A stretch of DNA of 64,000 nt from SpSt-333 sp040751955. GTDB lineage: Bacteria > Bacteroidota > Ignavibacteria > UBA10030 > UBA8401. The notes under the pieces were generated by a model that was given only the letters and a program-made list of their open reading frames with translations, was not told the DNA's origin and searched no databases. Position 1 is the stretch's first letter, and each line of letters starts with the position of its first letter. Of this stretch, positions 33,779-43,325 are shown piece after piece. The position numbers and the translations under genes are program-made. The DNA lies in the NCBI GenBank assembly GCA_040751955.1, contig JBFMFY010000004.1, forward strand, positions 1 through 64,000. The letters run 5' to 3'.

Positions 33779-34633
33779 TTATGCATAAACTTTGTCAACA
33801 CCGTATTTCGCCGCCGCCCATAATGTGAGCAGCGATGTTATGCCCGCGATCGTTCTTTTTTCGTCAACATCGTGGACTACCAACCCGTACGTATCTGCGA
33901 CGAAATGCATGTTGTTCAATATCTTGTTCGCTTCTCGCCGGCTTGTATCGCCATGCCAGAAGCATACCTGATCAAGGATCATCGCCTGATGACGCCGTAA
34001 AAATTCACCTAAAGAAAAAACATTTCTGCTTAAATGGGTTCGCGGATGGCAAAGATTGAGCAGGTCTTCAACGTACTTGTCCCAAAAAAGGGAGAGATTT
34101 CTATTTTCAAACCGCCGGAGGAATTTTGCACGCGCAATGGAAAATTTTGCTTTCGTCGTCACGCGGAACTGCGGTACGACCGGATGAAGGTCGTAGATCG
34201 TTTCCCAATGTTCCCTATCGTGCTTGTCCCGTTCGTTGTACACCCACATCTTCTTCAACTGGCTCCATGTGCGGATCTGAAGCACCGCTTTATCCTGACT
34301 GTCGAGAATGATGAATTCTCCCTGCTCCGCTTTGACGACGGTGATCCAGTGATTCCATTCATGCACGCAGACCAGTACCGGAATGCCGCGTCGAAGGTAC
34401 TTCATCATCTCAGCCCGTGCCTTTTCCGGATCGTGCCGCCGGATCATGCCGATATCGCAGGCGTACGTTCGGGCAGCGCGTGCAAGCTGTATTTCATCAG
34501 TGCCGATATCCGCACGGGTCTTCGTGATGCGTGTGATGTCGTCTTCGTCTGCAAAGATGCCAAGCATCACCATCGCATGTTTCAATGCAAACGGACCGCA
34601 CTGCCAGAGATTCGGCTGAGATGAGATGCTCAT
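33779..34633 (-). CDS. C39-like cysteine peptidase-fold protein without a leader
   Basis: A 284-residue protein. Residues 1-115 fit a papain-like C39 fold: QPNLWQCGPFALKHAM (Cys12), HEWNHWITV (His95) and ILDSQD (Asp111) supply a Cys-His-Asp triad. Residues 120-284 form an all-helical domain, rich in Arg and Trp, that I do not recognise. There is no signal peptide and no ABC transporter domain, so it is not a bacteriocin exporter; it probably acts in the cytoplasm. The substrate is unknown. No gene next to it suggests a partner. Confidence 0.7.
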   Translation of the reverse strand: MSISSQPNLWQCGPFALKHAMVMLGIFADEDDITRITKTRADIGTDEIQLARAARTYACDIGMIRRHDPEKARAEMMKYLRRGIPVLVCVHEWNHWITVVKAEQGEFIILDSQDKAVLQIRTWSQLKKMWVYNERDKHDREHWETIYDLHPVVPQFRVTTKAKFSIARAKFLRRFENRNLSLFWDKYVEDLLNLCHPRTHLSRNVFSLGEFLRRHQAMILDQVCFWHGDTSRREANKILNNMHFVADTYGLVVHDVDEKRTIAGITSLLTLWAAAKYGVDKVYA

Positions 34634-34780
34634 GTAGTTAACGGGAATTTGGGAATAAAATCATTGATGAAACTACCTAATCTTTACGGCAAGTGCAAGA
34701 CTTGTAAATCGAAACAATACCGCCGATGTACAAATGTGTGGCAGAATGAAATCTATGATGGTAAAAAAGCAGGCAAAGAG

Positions 34781-34807
34781 AAAAGCCATCCATTACAGAT
34801 GGCTTTT
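34781..34807 (-). terminator. Rho-independent terminator of the M16 peptidase operon
   Basis: AAAAGCCATC-cattaca-GATGGCTTTT is a perfect 10-bp stem, 25 nt past the stop of the second M16 gene. On the minus strand it is followed by CTCTTTGCC, so its T-run is inside the stem. Confidence 0.8.
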
Positions 34808-34831
34808 CGTTCAATAGACGGTTCACTCCGA

Positions 34832-36229
34832 TTATTTTTTCTTTTCGATCTCTACCGATTTTGCATACTCTTCGATCTGTTTCTCCACTTTCGCTTTGTC
34901 GCCGGTAATGATCAATGTCATATCTTCATCCCGCAATTGATTTTTTGTGATCTGTTGAACATCAACAGGAGTAACGGCGTGGACATTCTTCACATAGTTT
35001 GTGAGATACTCATCGCCGATTCCTTGCAGCCGTGTGAACGCCAGTTGATTGATGATCCCCTGGCGGGAAGAGTTTTGCAGCACGAATGTTCCCGCTAAAT
35101 AATTTTGCACTCCTTTCAATTCATCCGCTGACGGCGGTTCATCCTGCAGACGGTTGATCTCATAGAGAATTTCTTTCAATGCGGCGCCGGTAACATCCGT
35201 CGTAACATCGGCTGTTTGTACATAGTATGTATCATGATACCGAGATGAAATCTGACTCGACGGCGAATATGTGTACCCTTTTTGTTCACGGATGTTGGAC
35301 GTAATACGCGAACTGAAATATCCACCGAGCAGCGTGTTTGTCACAACCATTTTCACATATTCTTTGCTTGTCGGGTTGATGGTTGTCGGCAATCCAAGAT
35401 AGATGGTGGACTGCGGTGCGCCGGGACGCTCGACAAGATGGAATGATTTTTTTGCCGTGGTCTTCGGGATATTGACGAACGGTGCCGGACCTTTTTTCCA
35501 CGAATCAAACGATGCGCGAATCGCCTTTTCCATTTCCTTCATATCAAACTTTCCCGCAACATAGATACGCGTGCGTGCCGCCCCGAAATTTTCTGTATAA
35601 AACTTCTTCACATCTGCAATTGTGTAGTTCTTCACCATCTCATCTGTCGGAAATACCCGTCCATACGGATGGTCACCGTAAATTGTTTTGCGGAATTGCT
35701 CGAATGTCAATTGTTGCGGCGACGATTTAGCAACGGTCAACTGACGCAGCATGTCGTTCTTCAATCTCGGCAGTTCAGATTCGGGCAGAAGCGGATTGCG
35801 TGTGACATCGGCAAGCAACGCAACCATCTTCGGTCCGAACTCGGAAAGCACATCGCCGCCGATTGTTGTTTGATCGACGCTGGTAAACACGTTCACCGTT
35901 CCCCCCATTGACGAAGCCTCTTCAGCGATCTGTTCTGCTGATCGAGTCGTGGTTCCTTCTTTCATCAAATTGCCGGTGAGATCGACCAGCCATGTCTGGT
36001 TCTCCTTTTCATTGATGTTGCCGACACGCACAACGACCGAGATCGTCACTTTCGGCATGGTACCGTAAGGCACAAGAATCGCCTCAATGCCGTTCTTTAA
36101 TATGATTGTATTCTTTTGAGGAAGCGTAAAATCTTTCGGCGTACCTCCTTCCGGCGGCAATTGCTTTTGTGCGTGTAGTGCGACCGAGAGTATGGCGAGA
36201 ATTGTGAGTATAAATAATATTCGTTTCAT
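34832..36229 (-). CDS. M16-family (insulinase-like) peptidase subunit, non-catalytic
   Basis: A 465-residue protein with a signal peptide (MKRILFILTILAILSVALHAQ). It has two M16 domains, but the HXXEH zinc motif is absent: the position reads WLVDLTGNLMKEG. A C-terminal domain carries the R/Y pair (RITSNIREQKGYTYS) that supports substrate binding. In two-subunit M16B enzymes one chain holds the zinc and the other the R/Y pair, and this gene is the R/Y chain. It starts 12 nt after the catalytic gene, so the two are co-transcribed and probably form a periplasmic heterodimer. Confidence 0.92.
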   Translation of the reverse strand: MKRILFILTILAILSVALHAQKQLPPEGGTPKDFTLPQKNTIILKNGIEAILVPYGTMPKVTISVVVRVGNINEKENQTWLVDLTGNLMKEGTTTRSAEQIAEEASSMGGTVNVFTSVDQTTIGGDVLSEFGPKMVALLADVTRNPLLPESELPRLKNDMLRQLTVAKSSPQQLTFEQFRKTIYGDHPYGRVFPTDEMVKNYTIADVKKFYTENFGAARTRIYVAGKFDMKEMEKAIRASFDSWKKGPAPFVNIPKTTAKKSFHLVERPGAPQSTIYLGLPTTINPTSKEYVKMVVTNTLLGGYFSSRITSNIREQKGYTYSPSSQISSRYHDTYYVQTADVTTDVTGAALKEILYEINRLQDEPPSADELKGVQNYLAGTFVLQNSSRQGIINQLAFTRLQGIGDEYLTNYVKNVHAVTPVDVQQITKNQLRDEDMTLIITGDKAKVEKQIEEYAKSVEIEKKK

Positions 36230-36241
36230 GATTCGCTCCTT

Positions 36242-37597
36242 TTACTTTCCGGTTTTGGATTCAAGCACAAGAATCGTGCGGTTTGTCGGGCGCAGATACT
36301 CTTGAGCCGTTCTCTGAATAAGTTCCGGCGTCACCTTTTTAAATTCGCTTTCCAGTGAATTAATGCGTGCCGGATTGTCGTCGAACAGTGCGAAACTTGC
36401 CAGCATGTCCGCCGTGCCGAAACCGAACAGTCCGCTGAAATTATCATACAGATCGGAACGGAGTTTTACCAGCGCACGGTCGAGTGTTGCTTTGTCCACT
36501 GGCTTTGTACGTATCTCTTCCAACGCTTCGTCCCATGCAGCAATAATGTCATCGGGCTTCACCGTATTGTCGTGGATCAGCGATCCCATCCATAACATCG
36601 GTCCGTTGTAATTGAACATGTTGCCGAGCAGGTTGATGCCGCCCCCGACATTGTCTGTGTATCCTTTCTTCTTCACAAGTTTCTGCGTCAATTTGCTGTC
36701 GTCACCTTGCAGTAGAATCTGGTCGATCAATCCCATCGCATAGTACTCGGGAGTGTTCCGCTGCGGCATGTGATACGCAATGGCGAGTGCAGGACGGAAT
36801 GCAAGCGTATCTTTCTTCGTGAAACGTTTCTCCGAGGTCTGTTTCGGTTCGCTGAGATCCGGAATCGGAGGAACTGTCGCTGATTTGATATTACCGAAAT
36901 ATTTTTTCACCATTACTAATGCTGCTGCGGGATCGATATCTCCGTAGAGAACAAGCGCCGCATTATTGGGTGCATAGTATGTCGAAAAGAAATTTTGTAC
37001 ATCGGTAAGATTTGCGGAGTCAAGATCGGCGAGATCGCCGTAGAAATTGTGCGCGTTGTACCAATTTGTATTTGCATACTGCGGCATATCGAGCCATGGG
37101 AATCCACCGTACGGCTGGTTCAGTACGTTCACTTTCACTTCGTTTTTTACCACCCCTTGCTGGTTGGTGAGATTCTCCTGCGTAATGGCGAGTCCTCGCA
37201 TTCTGTCTGCTTCAGCCCACAGAATTGTTTCTAATTTGTGCGACGGGACGACCTCGAAGTAATTTGTAAAATCGAATCGGGTAGATCCGTTCATGATGCC
37301 GCCGTTCTTTTGTACGAGTCGGATGAATTCCATCTTGCCGAGATTTTCCGATCCTTGAAACATCATATGCTCAAACAAATGTGCGAACCCCGTCCGTCCT
37401 TTCGGTTCGATGCGGAATCCGATGTTGTAATAGACGGCGACAACGACTGTCGGCGCAGTTTTATCCTGCGACAAAACAACCTTCAATCCGTTGTCGAGTT
37501 TGTGGTACTCAACGGGAATGGTAAATTGCTGCTGCGCGGACGCGAATCCGATTGCGGCACAGAACAACAAAACCCATCCGGTTATGCGGTATGCCAT
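36242..37597 (-). CDS. M16-family (insulinase-like) zinc peptidase, catalytic subunit
   Basis: A 451-residue exported protein (signal peptide ending IGFASAQ). The inverted zinc motif HLFEH is at residues 73-77, and the second Glu ligand lies about 75 residues on in the ENLTNQQGVVKNEV region. It is the catalytic partner of the downstream non-catalytic subunit. Such pairs degrade small peptides in the periplasm. The gene is first in its operon, with a 175-bp upstream gap. Confidence 0.93.
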   Translation of the reverse strand: MAYRITGWVLLFCAAIGFASAQQQFTIPVEYHKLDNGLKVVLSQDKTAPTVVVAVYYNIGFRIEPKGRTGFAHLFEHMMFQGSENLGKMEFIRLVQKNGGIMNGSTRFDFTNYFEVVPSHKLETILWAEADRMRGLAITQENLTNQQGVVKNEVKVNVLNQPYGGFPWLDMPQYANTNWYNAHNFYGDLADLDSANLTDVQNFFSTYYAPNNAALVLYGDIDPAAALVMVKKYFGNIKSATVPPIPDLSEPKQTSEKRFTKKDTLAFRPALAIAYHMPQRNTPEYYAMGLIDQILLQGDDSKLTQKLVKKKGYTDNVGGGINLLGNMFNYNGPMLWMGSLIHDNTVKPDDIIAAWDEALEEIRTKPVDKATLDRALVKLRSDLYDNFSGLFGFGTADMLASFALFDDNPARINSLESEFKKVTPELIQRTAQEYLRPTNRTILVLESKTGK

Positions 37598-37728
37598 GAA
37601 TGTATCTCCTGATAGTAGTAATAAAGAATTTGAAAATGTGAGCCAAGATAGAAGAGAGTTATCAAATCGTAAAGACAGTTGTGATAAGATACAGTTTTCG
37701 GTGACGAAATATTTGCCGCAAAAAATAA

Positions 37729-37752
37729 AACAGCCCGATCAATCGGGCTGTT
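37729..37752 (-). terminator. Rho-independent terminator of the ABC exporter operon
   Basis: On the minus strand AACAGCCCGAT-tg-ATCGGGCTGTT is followed by TTATTTTTTG. It is a perfect 11-bp stem, 20 nt past the stop of the last permease gene. Confidence 0.87.
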
Positions 37753-37772
37753 TCGTCGGACATTCGTGAATG

Positions 37773-38945
37773 CTACGCTGCTCTCAACGCATTAATAATA
37801 CTCAAGCGAGAAGCTCGGACGGCGGGAAGAAATCCCCCGACAAACCCCATGAATAAAGAGAATCCCATCGTCCAGAGAATTACTCCCGTTGACAGCGAAA
37901 AACCGAATGCAAGTTCGGAGAATGATCCGAAATTTGTCGTTGAGAATGAGACGAATTGCATGAGTGATGCGAGTGCCAATCCGACCACGCCCCCGATGAA
38001 TGCAATGGCAAGCGATTCAACCAAAAATGCAGTAAGAATACTGCGCCGTCTGAATCCCAGTGCGCGTAATGTGCCGATCTCTACCGTGCGGTTTGCAACA
38101 GCGGCATACATTGTAATCATCGCGCCGATCATTGCTCCGCCGCTGAAGACGACAGTGATGATAAGTCCCAGCCAGCTGATGAACGATGCCATGAATTTTG
38201 ATTGTTCAAGATAGAATTCTTTTTCCCGCTTCGCATCAAGGTCCTGCAGGCGCTGCTCTGTTTCCAATTTTGTTTTTACTGTTTCAAAGTCGTTCTGGTT
38301 TTTCAATTTAAATGTGTATGACGAGTATGTCGTTCCGCGATTCAGTTCCACCATGGCGATATCGGCATCTGCCCACACTTCGGATGCGAAACCGGTCTTC
38401 CCAGCTTCCATTACACCGACAACGGTCCACAATTTTGAACCGATCTGTATCTGCTGTCCGATATCCACACCGTTGAACTGTTCATGAATCTTGTTGCCGA
38501 CGACAACTTCCGTCAATCCCTGTTGGAACCAGCGGCCTTCTTTCAGTTTCACTTGCGGGCGGAGCGAGAATGCACCTGCGGAAATACCCCGCACCGAAAC
38601 ATTTCCCATGTCGTTCGATCCTTTTTTATTGATGTTGATGATCGTGACGACATCCGAAGTGCCGAACGGTTTTCCTTCCTGCGTTTGATCAATTTCCGGG
38701 AATGTGGAGATGATTCCCACCTGATCTCTGCTTACGGCACTCATCATTTCGCTTTGCGAACTTTTGCGAATGATGATGACGTTGTCGTCCGATCCGGTCG
38801 CGACGAGCGTGTCTTCAACTCCCTGAGAAAGCATGAGCACTGCCGCAAAGACAAATACGACAAGCGTAATGCCGCCGACCGTGAGCGCCGTCGTTAATCT
38901 GCGCGCCCAGAGATTGCGGATATTGTAGGCGAATGGAATTTTCAT
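37773..38945 (-). CDS. MacB/FtsX-type ABC transporter permease
   Basis: A 390-residue protein with the MacB architecture: one N-terminal helix (LTTALTVGGITLVVFVFAAVLML), a periplasmic MacB_PCD domain of about 230 residues, then an FtsX domain with three helices (about residues 265-385) containing GTLRALGFRRRSILTAFLVES. It pairs with the similar upstream permease and the ATPase to move substrates across the envelope with a MacA-like adaptor. Last gene of the operon, followed by a terminator. Confidence 0.93.
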   Translation of the reverse strand: MKIPFAYNIRNLWARRLTTALTVGGITLVVFVFAAVLMLSQGVEDTLVATGSDDNVIIIRKSSQSEMMSAVSRDQVGIISTFPEIDQTQEGKPFGTSDVVTIININKKGSNDMGNVSVRGISAGAFSLRPQVKLKEGRWFQQGLTEVVVGNKIHEQFNGVDIGQQIQIGSKLWTVVGVMEAGKTGFASEVWADADIAMVELNRGTTYSSYTFKLKNQNDFETVKTKLETEQRLQDLDAKREKEFYLEQSKFMASFISWLGLIITVVFSGGAMIGAMITMYAAVANRTVEIGTLRALGFRRRSILTAFLVESLAIAFIGGVVGLALASLMQFVSFSTTNFGSFSELAFGFSLSTGVILWTMGFSLFMGFVGGFLPAVRASRLSIINALRAA

Positions 38946-38986
38946 AACGTCATGTTAAAATGTGGGAAAAATTGTTCTTACTAAAG

Positions 38987-39076
38987 TACTTGAGTATGTG
39001 AGTCGTTACGTCGTTAAGAGGAATCGGGATCTCTGCCATATACTGCTCAACTACTCAAATACATAACTACTCACAG
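38987..39076. repeat. Reiterated-word inverted repeat (ACTCAA) between the two permease genes
   Basis: Left arm TACTTGAGTATGTGAG (38987-39002). Right arm CTCAACTACTCAAATACATAAC and on to CTCACAG (39046-39076). The reverse complement of the right arm matches the left in about 13 of 16 positions. The word (T)ACTCAA is repeated within each arm. It fills most of a 137-bp spacer. Confidence 0.65.
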
Positions 39077-39082
39077 ACTATA

Positions 39083-40246
39083 TCAACCAATCTGCCGCAA
39101 CCCGTCCACAATTTTCATGTTTGCAGAACGGATCGACGGAAATATTGCTGCAACGACACCGACCAATATTGAAAAACTGAACGCAACTGCCACCGTCATC
39201 GGAGCGACGGCAAAGACAGGGAACATTGTCGGAAACGCTGCACCGAATCCGTTGGCGATCGGAAATGTGACAAGAATACCGAGCACGCCGCCGATCATCG
39301 ATGTGAAGATCGATTCTCCGGCGATCAGTCCCACCACATGCCACGATGTGAAACCAAGCGTTCTCAACACAGCGTATTCACGTACCCGTTCGCGTGCGGA
39401 CATGATGATGGTATTTGCCAGTACCATTAAAATGATCCCGATGATGACGTACGAAACCACTTCCAGCGACGTAATGATCGCTCCTGACAGCGACACGAAA
39501 CTTTGCTGGAATGCTTTCTCCGTCTCCGTTTTTGTTTTCGCCGCCGAGTTTGAATAGAGCGCATCGACCGTTTCGGAAACATTTGCCGCTTCATTCGGAT
39601 TGGCGATCTGTACGATGTACCAGCCGACGTTATCGGTTGCAAACGATGCGGCTTGCCGGTTTCGTTCGTTCAAATATTCCCAGTTGAAGAACATCTGCGT
39701 TTCGTCGATGGTTTGATCTCTCCCTTTATAGATTCCGACGACGACAAACTCCCAGTCACCCGGATAAATATCTCCCTTCACCGGAATGATATCGCCGATC
39801 TTGAATCCGTGCTGCGTGACCAGTTTCTGTCCGATTACGCAGCCGTTCCGCTGCTTCTTAAACGCAGCCAGTTGATCCGGCGGAAGAATGAATTCCGGAT
39901 AGACGTCGAAAATTGTTTCGGGGTCGCATGCAAGGCGAGGGAAGAAATTTTCAAAACTCTGATCTTTGTAAATTCCCTGGAACCATGTTGCATAGGAGAC
40001 TTTCGACACACCAGGAATGCCCGCTATCTGGTCGCGGTACGAATACGGCAGCGGGAAAATGAACGATACAGCATGCCGTGTTATCAAACGGTCTGCCGAT
40101 GCTGCATCCACCCCGTATGACCATGCAGTCACCACCGTGCTGACGAATCCGAACATAAAAACCGCTACGGCGATACCGAGAATCGTCAAAAAGCTGCGGA
40201 GTTTGTGACGGAAGAGATTCTTGTATATTAATTTTAGGACTTTCAT
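39083..40246 (-). CDS. MacB/FtsX-type ABC transporter permease, second copy
   Basis: A 387-residue permease with the same plan as its neighbour: an N-terminal helix (LRSFLTILGIAVAVFMFGFVSTVV), a large periplasmic domain, then three FtsX helices with REYAVLRTLGFTSWHVVGLIAGES. The two share the order but not close identity, so a heterodimer is likely. In MacB itself ATPase and permease are fused; here they are separate genes. 67 bp from the ATPase gene. Confidence 0.93.
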   Translation of the reverse strand: MKVLKLIYKNLFRHKLRSFLTILGIAVAVFMFGFVSTVVTAWSYGVDAASADRLITRHAVSFIFPLPYSYRDQIAGIPGVSKVSYATWFQGIYKDQSFENFFPRLACDPETIFDVYPEFILPPDQLAAFKKQRNGCVIGQKLVTQHGFKIGDIIPVKGDIYPGDWEFVVVGIYKGRDQTIDETQMFFNWEYLNERNRQAASFATDNVGWYIVQIANPNEAANVSETVDALYSNSAAKTKTETEKAFQQSFVSLSGAIITSLEVVSYVIIGIILMVLANTIIMSARERVREYAVLRTLGFTSWHVVGLIAGESIFTSMIGGVLGILVTFPIANGFGAAFPTMFPVFAVAPMTVAVAFSFSILVGVVAAIFPSIRSANMKIVDGLRQIG

Positions 40247-40313
40247 AGAAGTACTCTTTCTCAGGCGTTATAGATTTTCCAAATCATATAGATTTGGAAA
40301 ATCTTCTCGCTGA

Positions 40314-40988
40314 TTAGTTAGCGCGTAACTCGCCTTTATCGAGATGCTGGATCTTGTGCGCGCTTTCCGCCGCATGCGGATCGTGCGTGACCATTACAAT
40401 GGTCTTTTTGAACTCGCTGTTCAACCGTCCGAGCAATATCAGGATCTCTTCCGCTGACTTCCTGTCGAGATCGCCGGTCGGTTCGTCGCCGATGATCAAT
40501 GTCGGATCGGTCACGATAGCGCGGGCGATTGCAACGCGCTGCTGCTGTCCGCCGGAAAGCTGCCGTGGATAGTGATCCATCCGGTCTTCAAGTCCGACCA
40601 CCTTCAACACCATCTCCACGCGCTCTTTCTTTTGTTTCTTTGAAAGATTTGTCAAGAGCAGCGGAAGTTCGACATTCTCGTACGCCGTCATCACCGGCAG
40701 CAGGTTGTAGAATTGGAACACGAAGCCGATATGATGCGAGCGCCACTTTGCAAGCGCTCCCTCGTTCAGTTTCGAGATATCTGTTCCTTGCACAACGATA
40801 GAGCCGCTGGTCGGCTGATCGATGCCGGAGATCAGGTTGAGAAGCGTTGTCTTTCCGGAACCGGACGGTCCCATGAGAGCGAGGAATTCTCCTTCGGGAA
40901 CGGAAAGGGAAATATTCTGCAGAACAGGAATCTCCATCGTATCCCGTTTGTAAACTTTGGTAACGTTTTGAACTTCGACAAGTGACAT
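40314..40988 (-). CDS. ABC transporter ATP-binding protein (MacB/LolD-like)
   Basis: A 224-residue ATPase. Walker A GPSGSGKTT at 40-48, signature LSGGQQQR, Walker B LIIGDEPTGDLD and the switch His in VMVTHDPHA are all intact. It powers the two downstream permeases. Members of this group drive mechanotransmission in tripartite exporters or lipoprotein release. Fully typical in length and motif order. Confidence 0.95.
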   Translation of the reverse strand: MSLVEVQNVTKVYKRDTMEIPVLQNISLSVPEGEFLALMGPSGSGKTTLLNLISGIDQPTSGSIVVQGTDISKLNEGALAKWRSHHIGFVFQFYNLLPVMTAYENVELPLLLTNLSKKQKKERVEMVLKVVGLEDRMDHYPRQLSGGQQQRVAIARAIVTDPTLIIGDEPTGDLDRKSAEEILILLGRLNSEFKKTIVMVTHDPHAAESAHKIQHLDKGELRAN

Positions 40989-41022
40989 AGGATTTTGAGA
41001 TTGGTGAATGAATAATGAACTT

Positions 41023-41080
41023 GATTCTGGATTCTCGATGCTGGATGTTTTTTCTTTTTATCAAGCATCCAGGGTCCAGC
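41023..41080. repeat. Reiterated-word inverted repeat (CTGGATG) between adaptor and ATPase genes
   Basis: The left arm GATTCTGGATTCTCGATG (41023-41040) continues as CTGGATG (41041-41047). The right arm CATCCAGGGTCCAGC (41066-41080) pairs through CTGGATG/CATCCAG, 7 bp perfect. Variants of CTGGAT occur two to three times in the left arm. It fills a 110-bp spacer. Confidence 0.6.
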
Positions 41081-41098
41081 GACAATAATCGAGCAAAA

Positions 41099-42331
41099 CT
41101 ACTTTTCCGTAGTAATTTTTGTCCCCGTCTTCAATGTTTCTGCGGGACGCAGCACTACTTTTTCTCCGCTTGAAAGACCTTGCTTCACTTCAATACGGCT
41201 TCCCATCATCTCGCCGAGTGTCACCGCTTTTTCTTCAACAACATCTCCCTTAACAACAAAAACTACTTTCTGTCCCCCTCTTGTTGTTACTGCCGATGCT
41301 GGAACGGAAATTTTCGGTTTGGTATTTGTTGTCTCTTGTTTTTTTGTGCTGCTCAGGAAATTCACCTTTGCACGCATTTCAGGAAGCACTCGTTCATCCA
41401 ATCGGCTGAACCGTACTTTCGTCAGCACCGTCGCTTTTGCACGGTCTGCAGTCGGGACGATCTTGTTTACGAAGCCGGGGTACCGCTGTTCCGGATACGC
41501 ATCGAGCGTGATCTCGCAGGGCTGTCCTTCTTTGATCTTTTCGATGTTCGATTCCGAAACATCCGCTTCCACTTCCAGCGATGTCATATCGGCAACGGTG
41601 ACGATTGCACCGCGTGACCCTGCCGCCGCACCGAACGGAGAAATTACTTCGCCGACATTCGCATTCTTCGTCAACACGACACCGTCGAACGGCGCACGGA
41701 TCAGTGTATATTCCAACTGAACTTCCGTTGCCCTAACATTCGCTTCGGCAAACTTGATCGACGCTTCTGCCGATGCAACGCCTGCTACCGCTCGTTTGTA
41801 ACGGGCATTTGCACCGTCGTACTCGGCGCGTGAAATTGAATTCTGTGCGAATAATGTTTTCTGCCGTTCAAAGTTCGCTGTTGCGTCTTCTCTTTCTGCC
41901 AGTGCTTGTTCGAGTCCTGCACGTGCAACGGAAAGATTCGCTTTTGCCTGTCCGAGCGACGCTTCAACGTCGCTGCTTTCCAATCGTCCGATGATCTGCC
42001 CTTGCTGTACGCGGTCTCCTTCGATAACACCGAGGTACTCCAATCGTCCGGTTCCCTTTGACGCAACCGCCGCTTTTCTTTGCGCCACAATGTATCCGCT
42101 TGCTGCGAGTACAGCATTTTCCTGTGCGGAAGATGTCAATGCGACGGTACCGATCTCCACATATTCTGCTGACGAAGCGGAGTTGAACGTAATAATGGCA
42201 ACAACAGCAATTACAAGCACAACCCCGACAGAGGAAAACAAAATGATCTTTTTCTTTCCTCCACCATCATCTTCACGAGGTGCGTTACGGTCGATCTTCA
42301 AAAATGATAGGTCTGTGTTTTTATTGTCCAT
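41099..42331 (-). CDS. MacA-like periplasmic adaptor (membrane fusion protein)
   Basis: A 410-residue protein with one N-terminal anchor helix (KKIILFSSVGVVLVIAVVAIITF). HlyD core: first lipoyl half AASGYIVAQRKAAVASKGTG, a long coiled-coil hairpin (residues about 115-200), and second half LIRAPFDGVVLTKNANVGE, then beta-barrel and membrane-proximal domains. It connects the ABC permeases to an outer-membrane channel. I use ATG 42331, which has AAGGAAA 6 nt upstream, over the in-frame ATG at 42379. First gene of the four-gene exporter operon. Confidence 0.93.
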   Translation of the reverse strand: MDNKNTDLSFLKIDRNAPREDDGGGKKKIILFSSVGVVLVIAVVAIITFNSASSAEYVEIGTVALTSSAQENAVLAASGYIVAQRKAAVASKGTGRLEYLGVIEGDRVQQGQIIGRLESSDVEASLGQAKANLSVARAGLEQALAEREDATANFERQKTLFAQNSISRAEYDGANARYKRAVAGVASAEASIKFAEANVRATEVQLEYTLIRAPFDGVVLTKNANVGEVISPFGAAAGSRGAIVTVADMTSLEVEADVSESNIEKIKEGQPCEITLDAYPEQRYPGFVNKIVPTADRAKATVLTKVRFSRLDERVLPEMRAKVNFLSSTKKQETTNTKPKISVPASAVTTRGGQKVVFVVKGDVVEEKAVTLGEMMGSRIEVKQGLSSGEKVVLRPAETLKTGTKITTEK

Positions 42332-42623
42332 TGTATTTCCTTGCATCGCACACAATAAGATTACGAATAATGACTGCATTTATTGTGTATTTGTTCGCTA
42401 ATATCTTAAAAAAGAGAAGGAAGTCCAAATTCTTTACTTTCTTTCCCTGTTAAGAATTTGAATGTTGCAACCTACACAATAATCGAGGAGATGCAAGCCG
42501 TTTTTCGGTGAATTGCGGAAATTTGCGGGCGAAAACAACAATGTGTTGCAGAATTCTTACAAACCGCACCATTTCACCCCCTTCGGTGTGTTGATGCGGA
42601 CAGCGTTTGGTGATAACTGCAAT

Positions 42624-43325
42624 TTATTTATTCGGGAAAAAAATTCCAAGTCCGTCGAGCACGCTGATCATCTTTCCGGCAACAAATGCATTCCCCGCAT
42701 CGTTCAAATGGACGCCGTCGTATGTGAGAATATCTTTTTCGGCGTTCGATACATTGTGAGCTTTTAAATACGCAAGAAATTCTTTTCGCAAATCGAGTAG
42801 TCCTGCATTTCGCTCTTTTGCGATTGCGCGGCTGATATCTGAATATTCGTCGAGCATCGGATCGAGTTCGTTCGTGCCGTCCGTCTTCTCGCCAACGACG
42901 CTCGGTGTGCACAGGATAACTTTTGCGTCCGCTGATTGAATGTTTGCAACAATGCCCGACAAGACCTTACGGTACTCATCTTTTGTAGTTCCCGTCAATC
43001 CACGGTCTGCAAATTGAAAATGCCACACGTCGTTGATGCCGATATAGATGACAACGATCGATGGCTTTTTTGACAGCACATCTTTCTCCAGCCGCTGTTG
43101 AAGATCCGTGACCTTGTTACCGCTGATGCCAGCACCGATAACTTCGATATTCGATCCGAGCGACTTTAACGAATCGCGAATGATAGTAACGTAGCCGTTC
43201 GGTTTCACACCGAGTTCGGTAATTGAGTCGCCGAAGAAAATAATCCGTTGTGAAAACTCCATTGTGCTTTCTTTTGGCGTGCAGCCCGATAAAAGGATGA
43301 TGAGGATGAAAAGATATTTACCCAT
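42624..43325 (-). CDS. SGNH/GDSL-family esterase lipoprotein
   Basis: A 233-residue lipoprotein (lipobox LLSGC, Cys15). The SGNH blocks are in order: FFGDSITELG with the nucleophile Ser34, the Gly block GISGNKVTDL, IGINDVW with the Asn, and DGVHLND with the Asp-His pair. Family members deacylate sugars, lipids or thioesters in the periplasm; the substrate is unknown. Monocistronic. The 292-bp gap upstream of the neighbouring adaptor holds no gene. Confidence 0.88.
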   Translation of the reverse strand: MGKYLFILIILLSGCTPKESTMEFSQRIIFFGDSITELGVKPNGYVTIIRDSLKSLGSNIEVIGAGISGNKVTDLQQRLEKDVLSKKPSIVVIYIGINDVWHFQFADRGLTGTTKDEYRKVLSGIVANIQSADAKVILCTPSVVGEKTDGTNELDPMLDEYSDISRAIAKERNAGLLDLRKEFLAYLKAHNVSNAEKDILTYDGVHLNDAGNAFVAGKMISVLDGLGIFFPNK

